Source of the DNA: Caldifarciminota bacterium
GTDB taxonomy: Bacteria > Hydrothermota > Hydrothermia > LBFQ01 > DSFT01
Assembly (NCBI GenBank): GCA_025060695.1
Contig: JANXBH010000013.1
Location: 1-46,529 of the forward strand
DNA length: 46,529 nucleotides
Direction of reading: 5' to 3'
Of this stretch, positions 16,886 through 25,460 are shown piece after piece. The position numbers were made by a program, and so were the translations under genes. A model generated the notes under the pieces. The model saw only the letters and a list, made by a program, of their open reading frames with translations, ran no database searches and was not told the DNA's origin. The first letter of the stretch is position 1; every line of letters begins with the position of its first letter.

Positions 16886-18055
16886 CTAAAGTGAATACTT
16901 CAAAGTAAGAAAGAATAGATTATAGGAGTAAAAAATTCTTATGAATTTGTAGTCTAAGTTTATTGCAAATTGATAATTGTTGTTTTTATTTAGGCTAATA
17001 TAACAACCATGTAGGGGTATGTATTCATCGCAAATTGAACTAATGTTATTATACTGATAAATTGAAACGAATTTATAACCAATTTTGATAGCTCTTTCCT
17101 TAAATATACCAATCTTTAGACCTTCCTCGTTATTGAATTCAAACTTATAACTTGCCTTTGAAATTCTAAGTTCAAGTCTTGTTCCATCTGTAATGCTATA
17201 GTTTATAGAATGTGTTTGATAGTTATTTGAAAATTTAGAGTAAATTACAAGCGGAAGATATTTAAATCTTGAAGATATTGAAAATTTCTCATCTTTTCTT
17301 GAAAAATCCCATATATTTTCCTTTAAATTCTTATAAGTTAAACTAATGGATGCTATGTCATTTTTAAGGTAAAGTCTATATGCATAACCTATTAACTTAT
17401 TTGAAAATAGAAATTCCGCATGAAAGAAACCATATTTAAGTCCAATTAGACCATTTAAACTTCTATTTCCTAATGCTGACAAGTAGAAATTTTCAAAATT
17501 ATATCCAAAAAAGTAGTTTAGAGAACTATCTATGAAAATTTCAAAATTTCTATATGCTATTAAGAAACTTAATGCATTGTCAAAATAAGTATTTGTGTAA
17601 ATGTTATTTCTATAAAAAGTTGAAGATATTAAACCTAACCCCTTTGCAATTTTAAAATTACCAAAATATAAACTTTTATACCTAAAGATTGCTTTATTTC
17701 TGAGAACTTTTAACTCTAAGTCCCTATAAATAAAACTTGTTTTATATCTAATATCTAAGGAGCTATCGTACTTTGATGTAAATAAAAATGAGAACTTATA
17801 ACTCCTTTTAGTTTTTGGAATATAAACGAAGTTTTTTATAATCTCTCTTTCAAAACTACTTAAATTTAGACTATCTGCAAATTCATCAAAACTTCTATAA
17901 GGTCTTTGCTTTATTATCTTTTGAATATCTTCTTCTGTTAAAAATGGTAGTGAACTAATTTCACTATAACTTGCGCTATTTATATTAACTATTTGAAGAT
18001 TTAGACTATCCAAAGTGTATTCTGTAAAAATTAATAGCAATAATAGTTTTGGCAT
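16886..18055 (-). CDS. Secreted ComEA-like helix-hairpin-helix fused to an outer-membrane beta-barrel
   Basis: A 389-residue protein: a signal-peptide-like start (MPKLLLLLIFTEYTLDS), then a ComEA/competence-type helix-hairpin-helix region at about 23-65 (NINSASYSEISSLPFLTEED, RPYRSFDEFADSL). From about residue 83 a long strand-rich region has alternating aromatic and polar residues (SYKFSFLFTSKYDS, GFFHAEFLFSNKLIG) and ends ...FFLTLKYSL, with the terminal aromatic pattern of barrels. ComEA HhH domains bind DNA in the periplasm, so a DNA-linked outer-membrane role is a reasonable inference, not shown. The start lies 50 bases inside the NUDIX gene. Confidence 0.7.
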   Translation of the reverse strand: MPKLLLLLIFTEYTLDSLNLQIVNINSASYSEISSLPFLTEEDIQKIIKQRPYRSFDEFADSLNLSSFEREIIKNFVYIPKTKRSYKFSFLFTSKYDSSLDIRYKTSFIYRDLELKVLRNKAIFRYKSLYFGNFKIAKGLGLISSTFYRNNIYTNTYFDNALSFLIAYRNFEIFIDSSLNYFFGYNFENFYLSALGNRSLNGLIGLKYGFFHAEFLFSNKLIGYAYRLYLKNDIASISLTYKNLKENIWDFSRKDEKFSISSRFKYLPLVIYSKFSNNYQTHSINYSITDGTRLELRISKASYKFEFNNEEGLKIGIFKERAIKIGYKFVSIYQYNNISSICDEYIPLHGCYISLNKNNNYQFAINLDYKFIRIFYSYNLFFLTLKYSL

Positions 18056-18509
18056 CTTTTATTTGGTTATTTTTTACCATTTCATATGCTTTTTGAATAT
18101 CTATCCAAAGTACTTCAATATCTTCTTCCTCTTCTGGTTGATTTTCCACTATTTCAAAGTCATCTGTATAAAATAGGTGTATAATTTCAGAGCAATATCC
18201 GGGAGCTACGTAAAATTTAGTCAAAAAATCTAATTTATTTGCTTTAATACCTGCTTCCTCAATTAGTTCTCTCATTGCGGTATTATATGGTTCTTCATTT
18301 TCTTCAAGTGTTCCTGCAGGAATTTCTATAAGTTTTTCCCTTGCGGGATGTCTATATTGTCTTACAAAAAGAAAACTCTCCTTATGTTTTACAAGTATAG
18401 CAACCGCACCCGGATGATATACTACATCTCTATATAATTTTTTGTTATTTAATATAATTTCCTCACTTCTTACTTCAAAGACTTTCCCCTTGTAAATTAG
18501 CCTACTCAT
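18006..18509 (-). CDS. NUDIX hydrolase, ADP-ribose pyrophosphatase type
   Basis: A 167-residue NUDIX enzyme. The Nudix box runs from GTLEENEE to RELIEEAGI at about residues 66-88, fitting GX5EX7REUXEEXGU. It is preceded by HPGAVAILV and VRQYRHPAREKLIEIPAG, typical of ADP-ribose pyrophosphatases, which hydrolyse ADP-ribose to AMP and ribose-5-phosphate. The start overlaps the stop of the barrel gene upstream by 8 bases; the last 50 bases overlap the HhH-barrel gene. A housekeeping hydrolase between two outer-membrane barrel genes suggests simple co-transcription. Confidence 0.88.
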   Translation of the reverse strand: MSRLIYKGKVFEVRSEEIILNNKKLYRDVVYHPGAVAILVKHKESFLFVRQYRHPAREKLIEIPAGTLEENEEPYNTAMRELIEEAGIKANKLDFLTKFYVAPGYCSEIIHLFYTDDFEIVENQPEEEEDIEVLWIDIQKAYEMVKNNQIKDAKTIIAINFYRIHFG

Positions 18510-19215
18510 ATAAAACCTGAATTGTATTTATAAATCCATAATCAGACAGAAATCTCATTCCGTAGCCTATTTTATATCTTTTAAAATTTATATCCATAGC
18601 TATCATTGAACCTACTAAAATATCTAAATCCCTTGATAGCCTAAAATCTTCATATCTATTAGTATATATAGCATAAATATTTATGCCTTTTGCTATAGGT
18701 AATTTAAGTGTGAAATTGTATATAAACTTGTAGTCCAATTCGTATAAAATACCTAAATTCATGTTTTTATAGTTAGTTTCAATTCCAAAAACCACTGGCG
18801 TATTAAGACCTAAATAATTAGCCATTAATGTAAAATTTATATCTCTAAAACTCCTTCTATAAAATGTTCCTAAGCTCAAATTCAGAGTATTTTGAAAATA
18901 GTAAGTTTCATAGTGAATATTAAATACTACAAAATTTCTATATACGCAAAAGTTTATAAAGTTCAAATAAAATTCATCCAACACATTTCCAAACTCATCT
19001 GTTCTATACATTTTCCCCGAATTTAAGTAATTTACACTAAATCCGAATTTTTCATTAAAATTGTAGTGAAAATTGCCAAACTTAATATCCGCAATGTAAT
19101 TACTAACAGAGAGGGAAAATTTGCCTTTTGGAATATAAAATTTGTCGTAGATTTGTTCGTATAAAGAGTATCTAATAATAGGAGATTCAATAAGAAAAAA
19201 TAGGAGATTAGTCAT
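18502..19215 (-). CDS. Outer-membrane beta-barrel protein, PorV/PorQ-like (237 aa)
   Basis: A 237-residue strand-rich protein without recognised enzymatic motifs. The N-terminal ten residues are hydrophobic (MTNLLFFLIES) but atypical for a signal peptide. The rest alternates aromatic and polar residues (YIADIKFGNFHYNFNE, GFSVNYLNSG, LNLSLGTFYRR) and ends in KIGYGMRFLSDYGFINTIQV, like the final barrel strands of the PorV/PorQ group. Together with the HhH-barrel protein two genes downstream it suggests an outer-membrane module. The assignment rests on composition and strand pattern only. The start overlaps the 3-hydroxyacyl-CoA dehydrogenase stop by 8 bases. Confidence 0.55.
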   Translation of the reverse strand: MTNLLFFLIESPIIRYSLYEQIYDKFYIPKGKFSLSVSNYIADIKFGNFHYNFNEKFGFSVNYLNSGKMYRTDEFGNVLDEFYLNFINFCVYRNFVVFNIHYETYYFQNTLNLSLGTFYRRSFRDINFTLMANYLGLNTPVVFGIETNYKNMNLGILYELDYKFIYNFTLKLPIAKGINIYAIYTNRYEDFRLSRDLDILVGSMIAMDINFKRYKIGYGMRFLSDYGFINTIQVLYE

Positions 19216-20053
19216 AATTATAAAAGCCTTTTTTAGTTTTTCTACCTAAGTGCCCTGCTTCTACCATTTTTATTAATAGTGTGGCAGGTCTGTATTTTGG
19301 ATCTTTAAAGTTCTCATATAAAACATTTAGTATATCTAATACTACATCTAAACCTATTAAATCTGCAAGTTGAAGTGGTCCCATAGGATGATTCATACCA
19401 AGTTTCATAATGCTGTCAATACTTTCTTTATCCGCAATTCCTTCCTGTAAAGCAAAAATTGCCTCATTTATCATAGGCATTAAAACCCTATTTGATATAA
19501 AACCAGGAAAGTCCTTTACTACAACTGGTACTTTTTCTAAGGATTTTGAAATCTCTACAACTTTATTTACTACCTCATCATCAGTTAAAAATCCTCTTAC
19601 AACTTCTACAAGTTTCATTACTGGCACAGGATTAAAAAAGTGCATTCCAATGACTTTATTTGGTTTTTTCGTGGATTTAGATAACCTTGTAATAGATATA
19701 CTTGAAGTATTGCTTGCTAATATGCAGTTTTCATTTACAATTTTGTCAAGCTTTGAAAAAACTTCCCTTTTCACATCTTCTCTTTCTACTACCGCCTCTA
19801 CTACTAAGTCTACATCAGAAAATTCTTCTAAATTAGTGGTAGTTCTAATTCTACTTATTATAGCCTCTTTATCCTCCACCTTTAAAATACCTTTTTTAAT
19901 TTGCCTTTCTATATTTTCAGAAATAGTATTTATAGCTTTTTTAAGAATGTCGTCAGATAAGTCAGAAATTACTACGCTATATCCATATTGTGCAAAAACA
20001 TGTGCTATTCCACTTCCCATAGTTCCTGAACCAACAACACCAACCTTAATCAT
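19208..20053 (-). CDS. 3-hydroxybutyryl-CoA dehydrogenase family
   Basis: A 281-residue enzyme of standard length that oxidises (S)-3-hydroxyacyl-CoA with NAD(P), or the reverse. The N-terminal Rossmann motif GSGTMGSGIAHVFA (9-22) and the DLVVEAVVE, ASNTSSISITRLS and GMHFFNPVPVMKLVEVVRG stretches are diagnostic and include the catalytic histidine region. The C-terminal domain carries MNHPMGPLQLADLIGLDVVL. It could serve beta-oxidation-like, butyrate or phenylacetate (PaaH) metabolism; PaaA and PaaB homologues lie 14 kb away, but no adjacent gene settles the pathway. Its own promoter box overlaps the apbE-like gene's stop codon. Confidence 0.92.
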   Translation of the reverse strand: MIKVGVVGSGTMGSGIAHVFAQYGYSVVISDLSDDILKKAINTISENIERQIKKGILKVEDKEAIISRIRTTTNLEEFSDVDLVVEAVVEREDVKREVFSKLDKIVNENCILASNTSSISITRLSKSTKKPNKVIGMHFFNPVPVMKLVEVVRGFLTDDEVVNKVVEISKSLEKVPVVVKDFPGFISNRVLMPMINEAIFALQEGIADKESIDSIMKLGMNHPMGPLQLADLIGLDVVLDILNVLYENFKDPKYRPATLLIKMVEAGHLGRKTKKGFYNYD

Positions 20054-20067
20054 ACTGAAATTTTAAT
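20054..20067 (-). promoter_or_regulatory. Internal leaderless-type promoter of the dehydrogenase gene
   Basis: ATTAAAATTTC on the minus strand, hexamer TAAAAT at 20060-20065, six bases before ATG 20053. The hexamer contains the TAA stop codon of the upstream gene, so the 3' end of one gene doubles as the next promoter. Confidence 0.5.
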
Positions 20068-20770
20068 GTATCACAATTTCTATATGAAAATTCTTAAATT
20101 TCTCTTTTAAATATGGATTTACTATTATGCTGGTTGAGATTACATCACAGTCAACAGCATTTTCTCCAATTACAAGCACATCTAATTTTCTTTTTATAAC
20201 TTTTCCTATTTTAGGATTATAAATATGATAGCTATTATCAATAGGTCTAATAGATGAAGAAATTGAAAGTGATTTATTATATAGCTTAATCTCACCGAAA
20301 GTTTCACTATATAATTCAAAATTGTAGTTTCTAGAATAAATAGAACTGCTTCCAAAATCTATATAGAAAGTATCTAAGCCAAAGTCCAAAAGTATTTCTT
20401 TTATTTTATCAACTACGTATCCCTTTACTATACCACCTAAGTCAATTTTTAGTCCCTTTGGGAAAAACCACTTTCTCTTACTAATCCTTACTGGGTATAG
20501 ATTTCTTGATTTATAAAAAATGTTAAAAGTGCTATCAGTTATTATGAGATAATTTAGAGCTAAAGTGAGAATCTCGTCAGTTTCTTCTTCTAAAAATATA
20601 GTATCTCCGTTTCCTTCAAAGCCTTCGTAATACTTATACCATATTGAATTTAGATAGTTTGCATATTTAAATGCGGAATCAACTGCTACAATTGAAATAC
20701 TATCATTTTCAATTATCCCTATTTTTAGAATACTTCCCATTATAAATTGTGCTCTAACTAAGAATTCCAT
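20063..20770 (-). CDS. Divergent FAD:protein FMN transferase (ApbE-like)
   Basis: A 235-residue protein with a weak but ordered set of ApbE motifs: MGSILKIGI near the start, LKIDLGGIVKGYVVDKI at about 115-131, FYIDFGSSSI, then SSIRPIDNSYHIYNPKIGK and CDVISTSI near the end, matching the family's metal and FAD sites. ApbE proteins move FMN from FAD onto threonines of flavoproteins such as Rnf/Nqr subunits, in the periplasm. It is shorter than typical members (about 300) and lacks a clear signal or lipobox, so it may act in the cytoplasm or be degenerate. The start overlaps the bi-domain oxidoreductase by 13 bases. Confidence 0.7.
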   Translation of the reverse strand: MEFLVRAQFIMGSILKIGIIENDSISIVAVDSAFKYANYLNSIWYKYYEGFEGNGDTIFLEEETDEILTLALNYLIITDSTFNIFYKSRNLYPVRISKRKWFFPKGLKIDLGGIVKGYVVDKIKEILLDFGLDTFYIDFGSSSIYSRNYNFELYSETFGEIKLYNKSLSISSSIRPIDNSYHIYNPKIGKVIKRKLDVLVIGENAVDCDVISTSIIVNPYLKEKFKNFHIEIVIH

Positions 20771-22773
20771 ATTTTAAGAGTAAGAAGTGAAGAATAGTAT
20801 ATACTTTCAAAAGTCATGGGTCCTTCTTTTCCTTCAATTATCGATTTTACGAATAGTTCTATCATCTTCTCTTGTCCCTTATCTTGTTTCTTTAATTTAT
20901 AAATACTGCCATTTATATTCATTTCTTTAAAATCTTTCAAAATAAGACTAATTCCATCACTGTCTATTCTAATGATTTCCTTCTCTAAGGAGTTATTTCC
21001 TTCGGAGTGATAAATGATATTTGCAAGCCCATGGTTATATCTAAAACTTATGATAAAATTTTCGTTATCCAATATGGTAGAATAATAAGTGTTTGGTTTT
21101 CCTAATACATATACAATAAAATCTATAAAATGGCAACCTTCACCTACTAATCTTCCACCACCTATATTCAAATCCAATAACCAATGTTCTTTAAGTTTTC
21201 CTGCATTTACATGGTATTGAAATATAAACTTGTTTTTATCTTTTAAAAAATCTTCTATCTTTTTAGTAAACGAAGAAAATCTTCTGTTAAAACCAACCAA
21301 AAAGGGTACAGGATGTTTTTCATATAAACTTCTTATTTCTTCAAGCTCCTCCAATTTAATAGTTAGAGGTTTTTCCACATAAAACGCTTTATTATTTAAG
21401 ATTGCTTTTTTTGTAAGATATCCATGTAAATTATGAGGAGTTGAGATTATTACAAGATTTACATTTTCATCTTTAAATACTTCTTCATAGTCACATCCTG
21501 CATACTTGAAATTATATCTTTTTGCTAAATTTGCGGCATTTTCCGGTCTTGAAGTAATTAAATATAAAGGTGTTATTTCTTTATACTTTAAAAAATTCGG
21601 TAAAATCACATTTTGTGCATAACTTCCCACACCAATTATAGCAAGATTTAGTTTTGAAGATTTATTAAAATTCTTTATTATAACTACTTTATTTCTTTCG
21701 CTATGATTTTGATATTTAAATACTACTCCTAAGTAATTTTTTTCTTTTTTTAAAAATTCATATGCCTCTTGTGCTTTTTCAAATTCAAACTCATGAGTAA
21801 TTATTTCATCTAAATTTAGCTTTGGTAAAATTTCAATAAATGACTTTATGTTTCTATTTATTGTCCATTTAACGTATGACTCGGGATAGTCTATACCTTT
21901 TATCTCATAGTTTGGGTCATATCTTCCAGCACCATATGCTCTACTCATCTTTATTTCAAGTTCTTTGTAGTAAAACTCCTTATATGGAATATTTAGCTTT
22001 GACTGTCCAACCACTATTATTCTACCTTTTTCTCTTACTAAGTCTATTGCAAGTTTTATTGCACTTCCTGTTTTATCATTCGCACAAATAATTACTCCAT
22101 CAACTAAAGGTATATTTATTTTATCCCTCTTTAGATTATATACTTTTGCATATTTTCTTGCAAACTCTAATTTATAGTCAGAAATATCAATCCCTATAGT
22201 ATCTACATTCATTAAATTTAGTATTCTAACAACAATTTGTCCAATTAGTCCAAGACCGATTACTAAAAACCTTTCACCAATTTCAGGTTTTGATATCCTT
22301 ATGCTATTTAATGCTATTGCACCAATAGTTGAAAAACTTGCAAGCTTTAAATCTATACTATTTGGAATTTTAAATATTAAATTCTTAGGTATTAAATTAT
22401 ATTCCGCGTGTAATGCATATTCTCCACCTGCTCCAACTACGAAGTCTCCTTCATTTATCCCATCTATTCTGCTTTCTACAACTATGCCACTTATGCTATA
22501 ACCTAATGGTCCATATGAATCTATCTTATTTATAACTCTTTTGAATGTTTCAGATATACCAAGATTTTTAATGGACTTAATAACTAATTCAACTTGGTCT
22601 TTTCTTTCAAGTAGGATATTAAATAGATTCGTTCTAATTCTTGAAGTTTCAGTCCCTACACTTATTGCGGAATATAATGTCTTTACTATTGCAAAATTAT
22701 CTCTTATTTTTGGATATGGTGCTTCAATTAATATAGCTTTTGAAGCTTTATAATCTTGAACGAGAATTTTCAT
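20758..22773 (-). CDS. Bi-domain oxidoreductase: MDR dehydrogenase fused to Gfo/Idh/MocA domain
   Basis: A 671-residue fusion. Residues 1 to about 345 form a zinc-free-looking MDR dehydrogenase: ISVGTETSR, GYSISGIVVES, then the Rossmann stretch FLVIGLGLIGQIVVRIL. From about 375 to the end is a Gfo/Idh/MocA oxidoreductase: LAIIGVGSYAQNVILP, VIISTPHNLHGYLTKKAI, the catalytic-type EKPLT and NIGGGRLVGEGCHFIDF. NCBI calls this architecture bi-domain-containing oxidoreductase and it is common in surface-polysaccharide gene sets; the substrate is unknown. It heads the minus-strand operon that runs to the HhH-barrel gene and faces guaB across a 35-bp divergent promoter. Confidence 0.88.
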   Translation of the reverse strand: MKILVQDYKASKAILIEAPYPKIRDNFAIVKTLYSAISVGTETSRIRTNLFNILLERKDQVELVIKSIKNLGISETFKRVINKIDSYGPLGYSISGIVVESRIDGINEGDFVVGAGGEYALHAEYNLIPKNLIFKIPNSIDLKLASFSTIGAIALNSIRISKPEIGERFLVIGLGLIGQIVVRILNLMNVDTIGIDISDYKLEFARKYAKVYNLKRDKINIPLVDGVIICANDKTGSAIKLAIDLVREKGRIIVVGQSKLNIPYKEFYYKELEIKMSRAYGAGRYDPNYEIKGIDYPESYVKWTINRNIKSFIEILPKLNLDEIITHEFEFEKAQEAYEFLKKEKNYLGVVFKYQNHSERNKVVIIKNFNKSSKLNLAIIGVGSYAQNVILPNFLKYKEITPLYLITSRPENAANLAKRYNFKYAGCDYEEVFKDENVNLVIISTPHNLHGYLTKKAILNNKAFYVEKPLTIKLEELEEIRSLYEKHPVPFLVGFNRRFSSFTKKIEDFLKDKNKFIFQYHVNAGKLKEHWLLDLNIGGGRLVGEGCHFIDFIVYVLGKPNTYYSTILDNENFIISFRYNHGLANIIYHSEGNNSLEKEIIRIDSDGISLILKDFKEMNINGSIYKLKKQDKGQEKMIELFVKSIIEGKEGPMTFESIYYSSLLTLKIWNS

Positions 22774-22808
22774 ATTATATAATTTTATAGTATACTTTAA
22801 AATTTGGT
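22774..22808. promoter_or_regulatory. Divergent leaderless promoters, bi-domain oxidoreductase / guaB
   Basis: The shortest divergent space, 35 bp. Minus-strand TAAAAT at 22782-22787 (within CTATAAAATTA) lies 8 bases before ATG 22773. Plus-strand TAAAAT at 22798-22803 (within CTTTAAAATTT) lies 5 bases before ATG 22809. Only 10 bases separate the two hexamers. Confidence 0.7.
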
Positions 22809-24236
22809 ATGTTTAGAGAAACACTGACATTTGATGATGTTTTATTAGTTCCACAAAAAAGTGAAGTTCTTCCAAGTGAAGTAAGTGTAAAAACCATTTT
22901 TTGTAGGGGTATAACTTTAAATATTCCAGTGGTTTCCGCTGCGATGGATACAGTCACTGAGCATAAGATGGCTATAGCTATTGCAAAAGAGGGTGGTATA
23001 GGTGTAATTCATAGAAACTTATCAATAGAACAGCAGGCAAACGAGGTAAAAAAGGTAAAAAGATATGAAAGCTGGATAGTATATGAACCATATACACTTG
23101 GACCTGAAAATACAGTTTTGGACGCCAAGCAACTTATCTCTGAAAAAAATATTTCAGGAATACCTATTGTAGATGAAAGTAATAAGCTGTTAGGTGTTAT
23201 AACAAAAAAAGACCTTATGTTTGAAGAAAATGACGATAAGCCGTTGAAAGAAGTAATGAATAGAAACGTAATATACGCTTATTATCCTATTACTCCAGTT
23301 GAAGCAAAAGAAATAATGAAAAAGTATAAAATAGAGAAATTACCAGTAGTTGATAAAGAGCACAAATTAGTTGCACTAATAACCTTAAAGGATTTATTGA
23401 AGAAGGTTAAATTTCCAAATTCAAACTTGGATGAAAGTGGAAGACTAAGAGTAGCGTCTGCAGTAGGTATAAAAGATATAATTGAAAGGAGTGAGGTTTT
23501 GATTAATGCGGGCGTAGATGTAATTGTAATTGATACTGCGCATGCGCACTCTATTTATGTTATGAAAGCAATAGTAGAGTTTAGGAAAAAGTTTAAAGAT
23601 TTTCCTCTTGTTGTAGGTAATGTAGCTACTGCCGAGGCAGTAAAAGACTTGGTAGAACTAAACTTAGATGGAATTAAAGTTGGTATAGGTCCGGGTTCTA
23701 TATGCACTACAAGAATCATTGCTGGAGTTGGAGTACCTCAGCTAACAGCTATCTTGGAGTGTTCAAGTATAGCGAGGAAGTATAATGTACCAATAATAGC
23801 GGATGGGGGTATAAGATATTCAGGTGATATAGTAAAGGCATTGGCCTCGGGTGCAAGTTCAGTTATGATAGGTAATTTACTTGCAGGGACTGATGAAAGT
23901 CCAGGTGAAGTTGTATTTTTACATGGTAGAAAATATAAGTCCTATAGGGGTATGGGTTCACTTGGTGCTATGAGTTCTGATAGATATTTTCAGGAGAGAG
24001 ATAAATTTGTGCCTGAGGGTGTTGAAGGTATAGTTCCATATAGAGGCTCTGTTTCTGAGGTAATATTTCAATTAGTAGGTGGATTAAAATCAGGTATGGG
24101 TTACGTTGGTGCAAGAAACATTCAAGAGCTTTGGGAAAAAGCTAAATTTGTAAGGATAACTCATGCAAGTATAGTTGAAAGTCATCCTCATGACATTGTA
24201 ATTACTAAGGAAACTCCAAATTACAAGCAAAGTTAA
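22809..24236 (+). CDS. guaB: Inosine-5'-monophosphate dehydrogenase
   Basis: A 475-residue IMPDH, the NAD-dependent first step from IMP toward GMP. It starts in the canonical way ([19 protein letters not shown]). A pair of CBS domains is inserted at about 93-200, the substrate stretch is [12 protein letters not shown], and the catalytic cysteine is in [12 protein letters not shown] (about C299). The mobile flap region contains [10 protein letters not shown]. There is no Shine-Dalgarno sequence; the ATG lies 5 bases after the promoter hexamer, the shortest such spacing in the window. The stop abuts the GTG of the next gene with no gap. Confidence 0.97.
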   Translation: MFRETLTFDDVLLVPQKSEVLPSEVSVKTIFCRGITLNIPVVSAAMDTVTEHKMAIAIAKEGGIGVIHRNLSIEQQANEVKKVKRYESWIVYEPYTLGPENTVLDAKQLISEKNISGIPIVDESNKLLGVITKKDLMFEENDDKPLKEVMNRNVIYAYYPITPVEAKEIMKKYKIEKLPVVDKEHKLVALITLKDLLKKVKFPNSNLDESGRLRVASAVGIKDIIERSEVLINAGVDVIVIDTAHAHSIYVMKAIVEFRKKFKDFPLVVGNVATAEAVKDLVELNLDGIKVGIGPGSICTTRIIAGVGVPQLTAILECSSIARKYNVPIIADGGIRYSGDIVKALASGASSVMIGNLLAGTDESPGEVVFLHGRKYKSYRGMGSLGAMSSDRYFQERDKFVPEGVEGIVPYRGSVSEVIFQLVGGLKSGMGYVGARNIQELWEKAKFVRITHASIVESHPHDIVITKETPNYKQS

Positions 24237-25460
24237 GTGCTAAGTTTAATTATAAGTAGCATAATTTCATTTTTTATAGCTAAAGCCTTTTTTTACGCTT
24301 TTATTATTGGTTTTGTAAGTTCATACTATTTAAAATTGAGTTTTTTAAGAACTATGCTAATTATTATAATATCCTCTCTTACTTTTGAAAGTATATTTTA
24401 TCAGATTAAGGAATTTAGTCTAAATGAGTTTTATTTTCGTTTTCCCATATATTTGATATTGGGAATGGTTGGATATAAAATAGAAAATCCACTATTCTTT
24501 TCGTCGTTTTTTTATAGTTCATATCTACTAAAGATATTTTGGAATTTCGTAGTTATACCAATTATAATGTTATTTTTATATTTTCTCAATCTTAATATTT
24601 TACAAAAAATTCTTCTTTTTATAACTTTCTTTTTCTTTTCAATACCTTTTATTTCCTATGCTTTCAATTACTATCGCGACCCTAAAAGCCCGTATGAAGT
24701 ATTAAGTTCTATAAATGGAATACTTTTAGGTTATATTTTTCTAAAAAATACTTTAAGTTTTGTTATTTTTACGATTTTTTACATAGTCCTTTCCTTTTCT
24801 CCACATAAAAACATATTTAGTATATTTCCGAATTATTTTGCAAGGCTCTTTTTTTATTTGTTTAATGCACTTATGTTAGTAATACCAATTTATCTATTTT
24901 ATAATCCTCAATACATTTCTATATTAAAATATCCACTTCTCGCATTAGGTGTTATAAGTCTTCATATCTTGCAAATTCTAATTCCATTTATTCCTGGACA
25001 TTTTGTCCCATTTACAGCAGGCTATTTATTCGGAATTTGGGGTATTCTTGTAGACGGTATAGGTATGCTCCTTGGTTCCTTTGGCGCGTATTACTTATCT
25101 AAGATTTATGGTAGGAGTTTGGTTTTAAAATTTATAAAGGAAGAAGATTTAGAAAAATTTTCAAGATTTGTAAATGAAAGAGGTATTTTGGGGTTTTATT
25201 TATTGTACTTAATTCCGTTTACTCCAAAAGATGCACTTTGTTTTGTTGCGGGAATTATAGGTATAAAGAGTATTCACTTTTTGCTATTAGTTCTATTTAT
25301 AAGAATACCTGCGGATAGTGTTATAGTGTTAATGGGTGCAGGTTTTAAACATCTTGATCCAAAAATCTCGCTATATATTACACTTATTGGTTTTGCTTTT
25401 ATTCTTGCATATTTTATAATAAGTTCTATTTTGAAGTATTTAAGAAGAGTAAAAATATGA
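24237..25460 (+). CDS. Membrane protein with C-terminal VTT (DedA/TVP38-type) domain
   Basis: A 407-residue polytopic protein. The last 170 residues match the VTT (SNARE-associated, TVP38/DedA) domain: LIPFIPGHFVPFTAGYLFG, GMLLGSFGAYYLSKIYG and LYLIPFTPKDALCFVAGIIG, with the re-entrant helix pattern linked to lipid flipping or transport in this family. The first 230 residues add about six hydrophobic segments that I cannot assign; an internal loop with YRDPKSPYEVLSSING stands out. The start is GTG directly after the guaB stop. Position before a polyprenyl-phosphate-sugar-type glycosyltransferase fits an envelope lipid role. Confidence 0.7.
   Translation: MLSLIISSIISFFIAKAFFYAFIIGFVSSYYLKLSFLRTMLIIIISSLTFESIFYQIKEFSLNEFYFRFPIYLILGMVGYKIENPLFFSSFFYSSYLLKIFWNFVVIPIIMLFLYFLNLNILQKILLFITFFFFSIPFISYAFNYYRDPKSPYEVLSSINGILLGYIFLKNTLSFVIFTIFYIVLSFSPHKNIFSIFPNYFARLFFYLFNALMLVIPIYLFYNPQYISILKYPLLALGVISLHILQILIPFIPGHFVPFTAGYLFGIWGILVDGIGMLLGSFGAYYLSKIYGRSLVLKFIKEEDLEKFSRFVNERGILGFYLLYLIPFTPKDALCFVAGIIGIKSIHFLLLVLFIRIPADSVIVLMGAGFKHLDPKISLYITLIGFAFILAYFIISSILKYLRRVKI

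Noticed and set aside
20771-20776. TAAAAT directly before the apbE-like ATG as a promoter
   Set aside because: The hexamer abuts the start codon with no spacing, unlike every other case, and it is coding sequence of the upstream gene (Leu-Lys-Ile).
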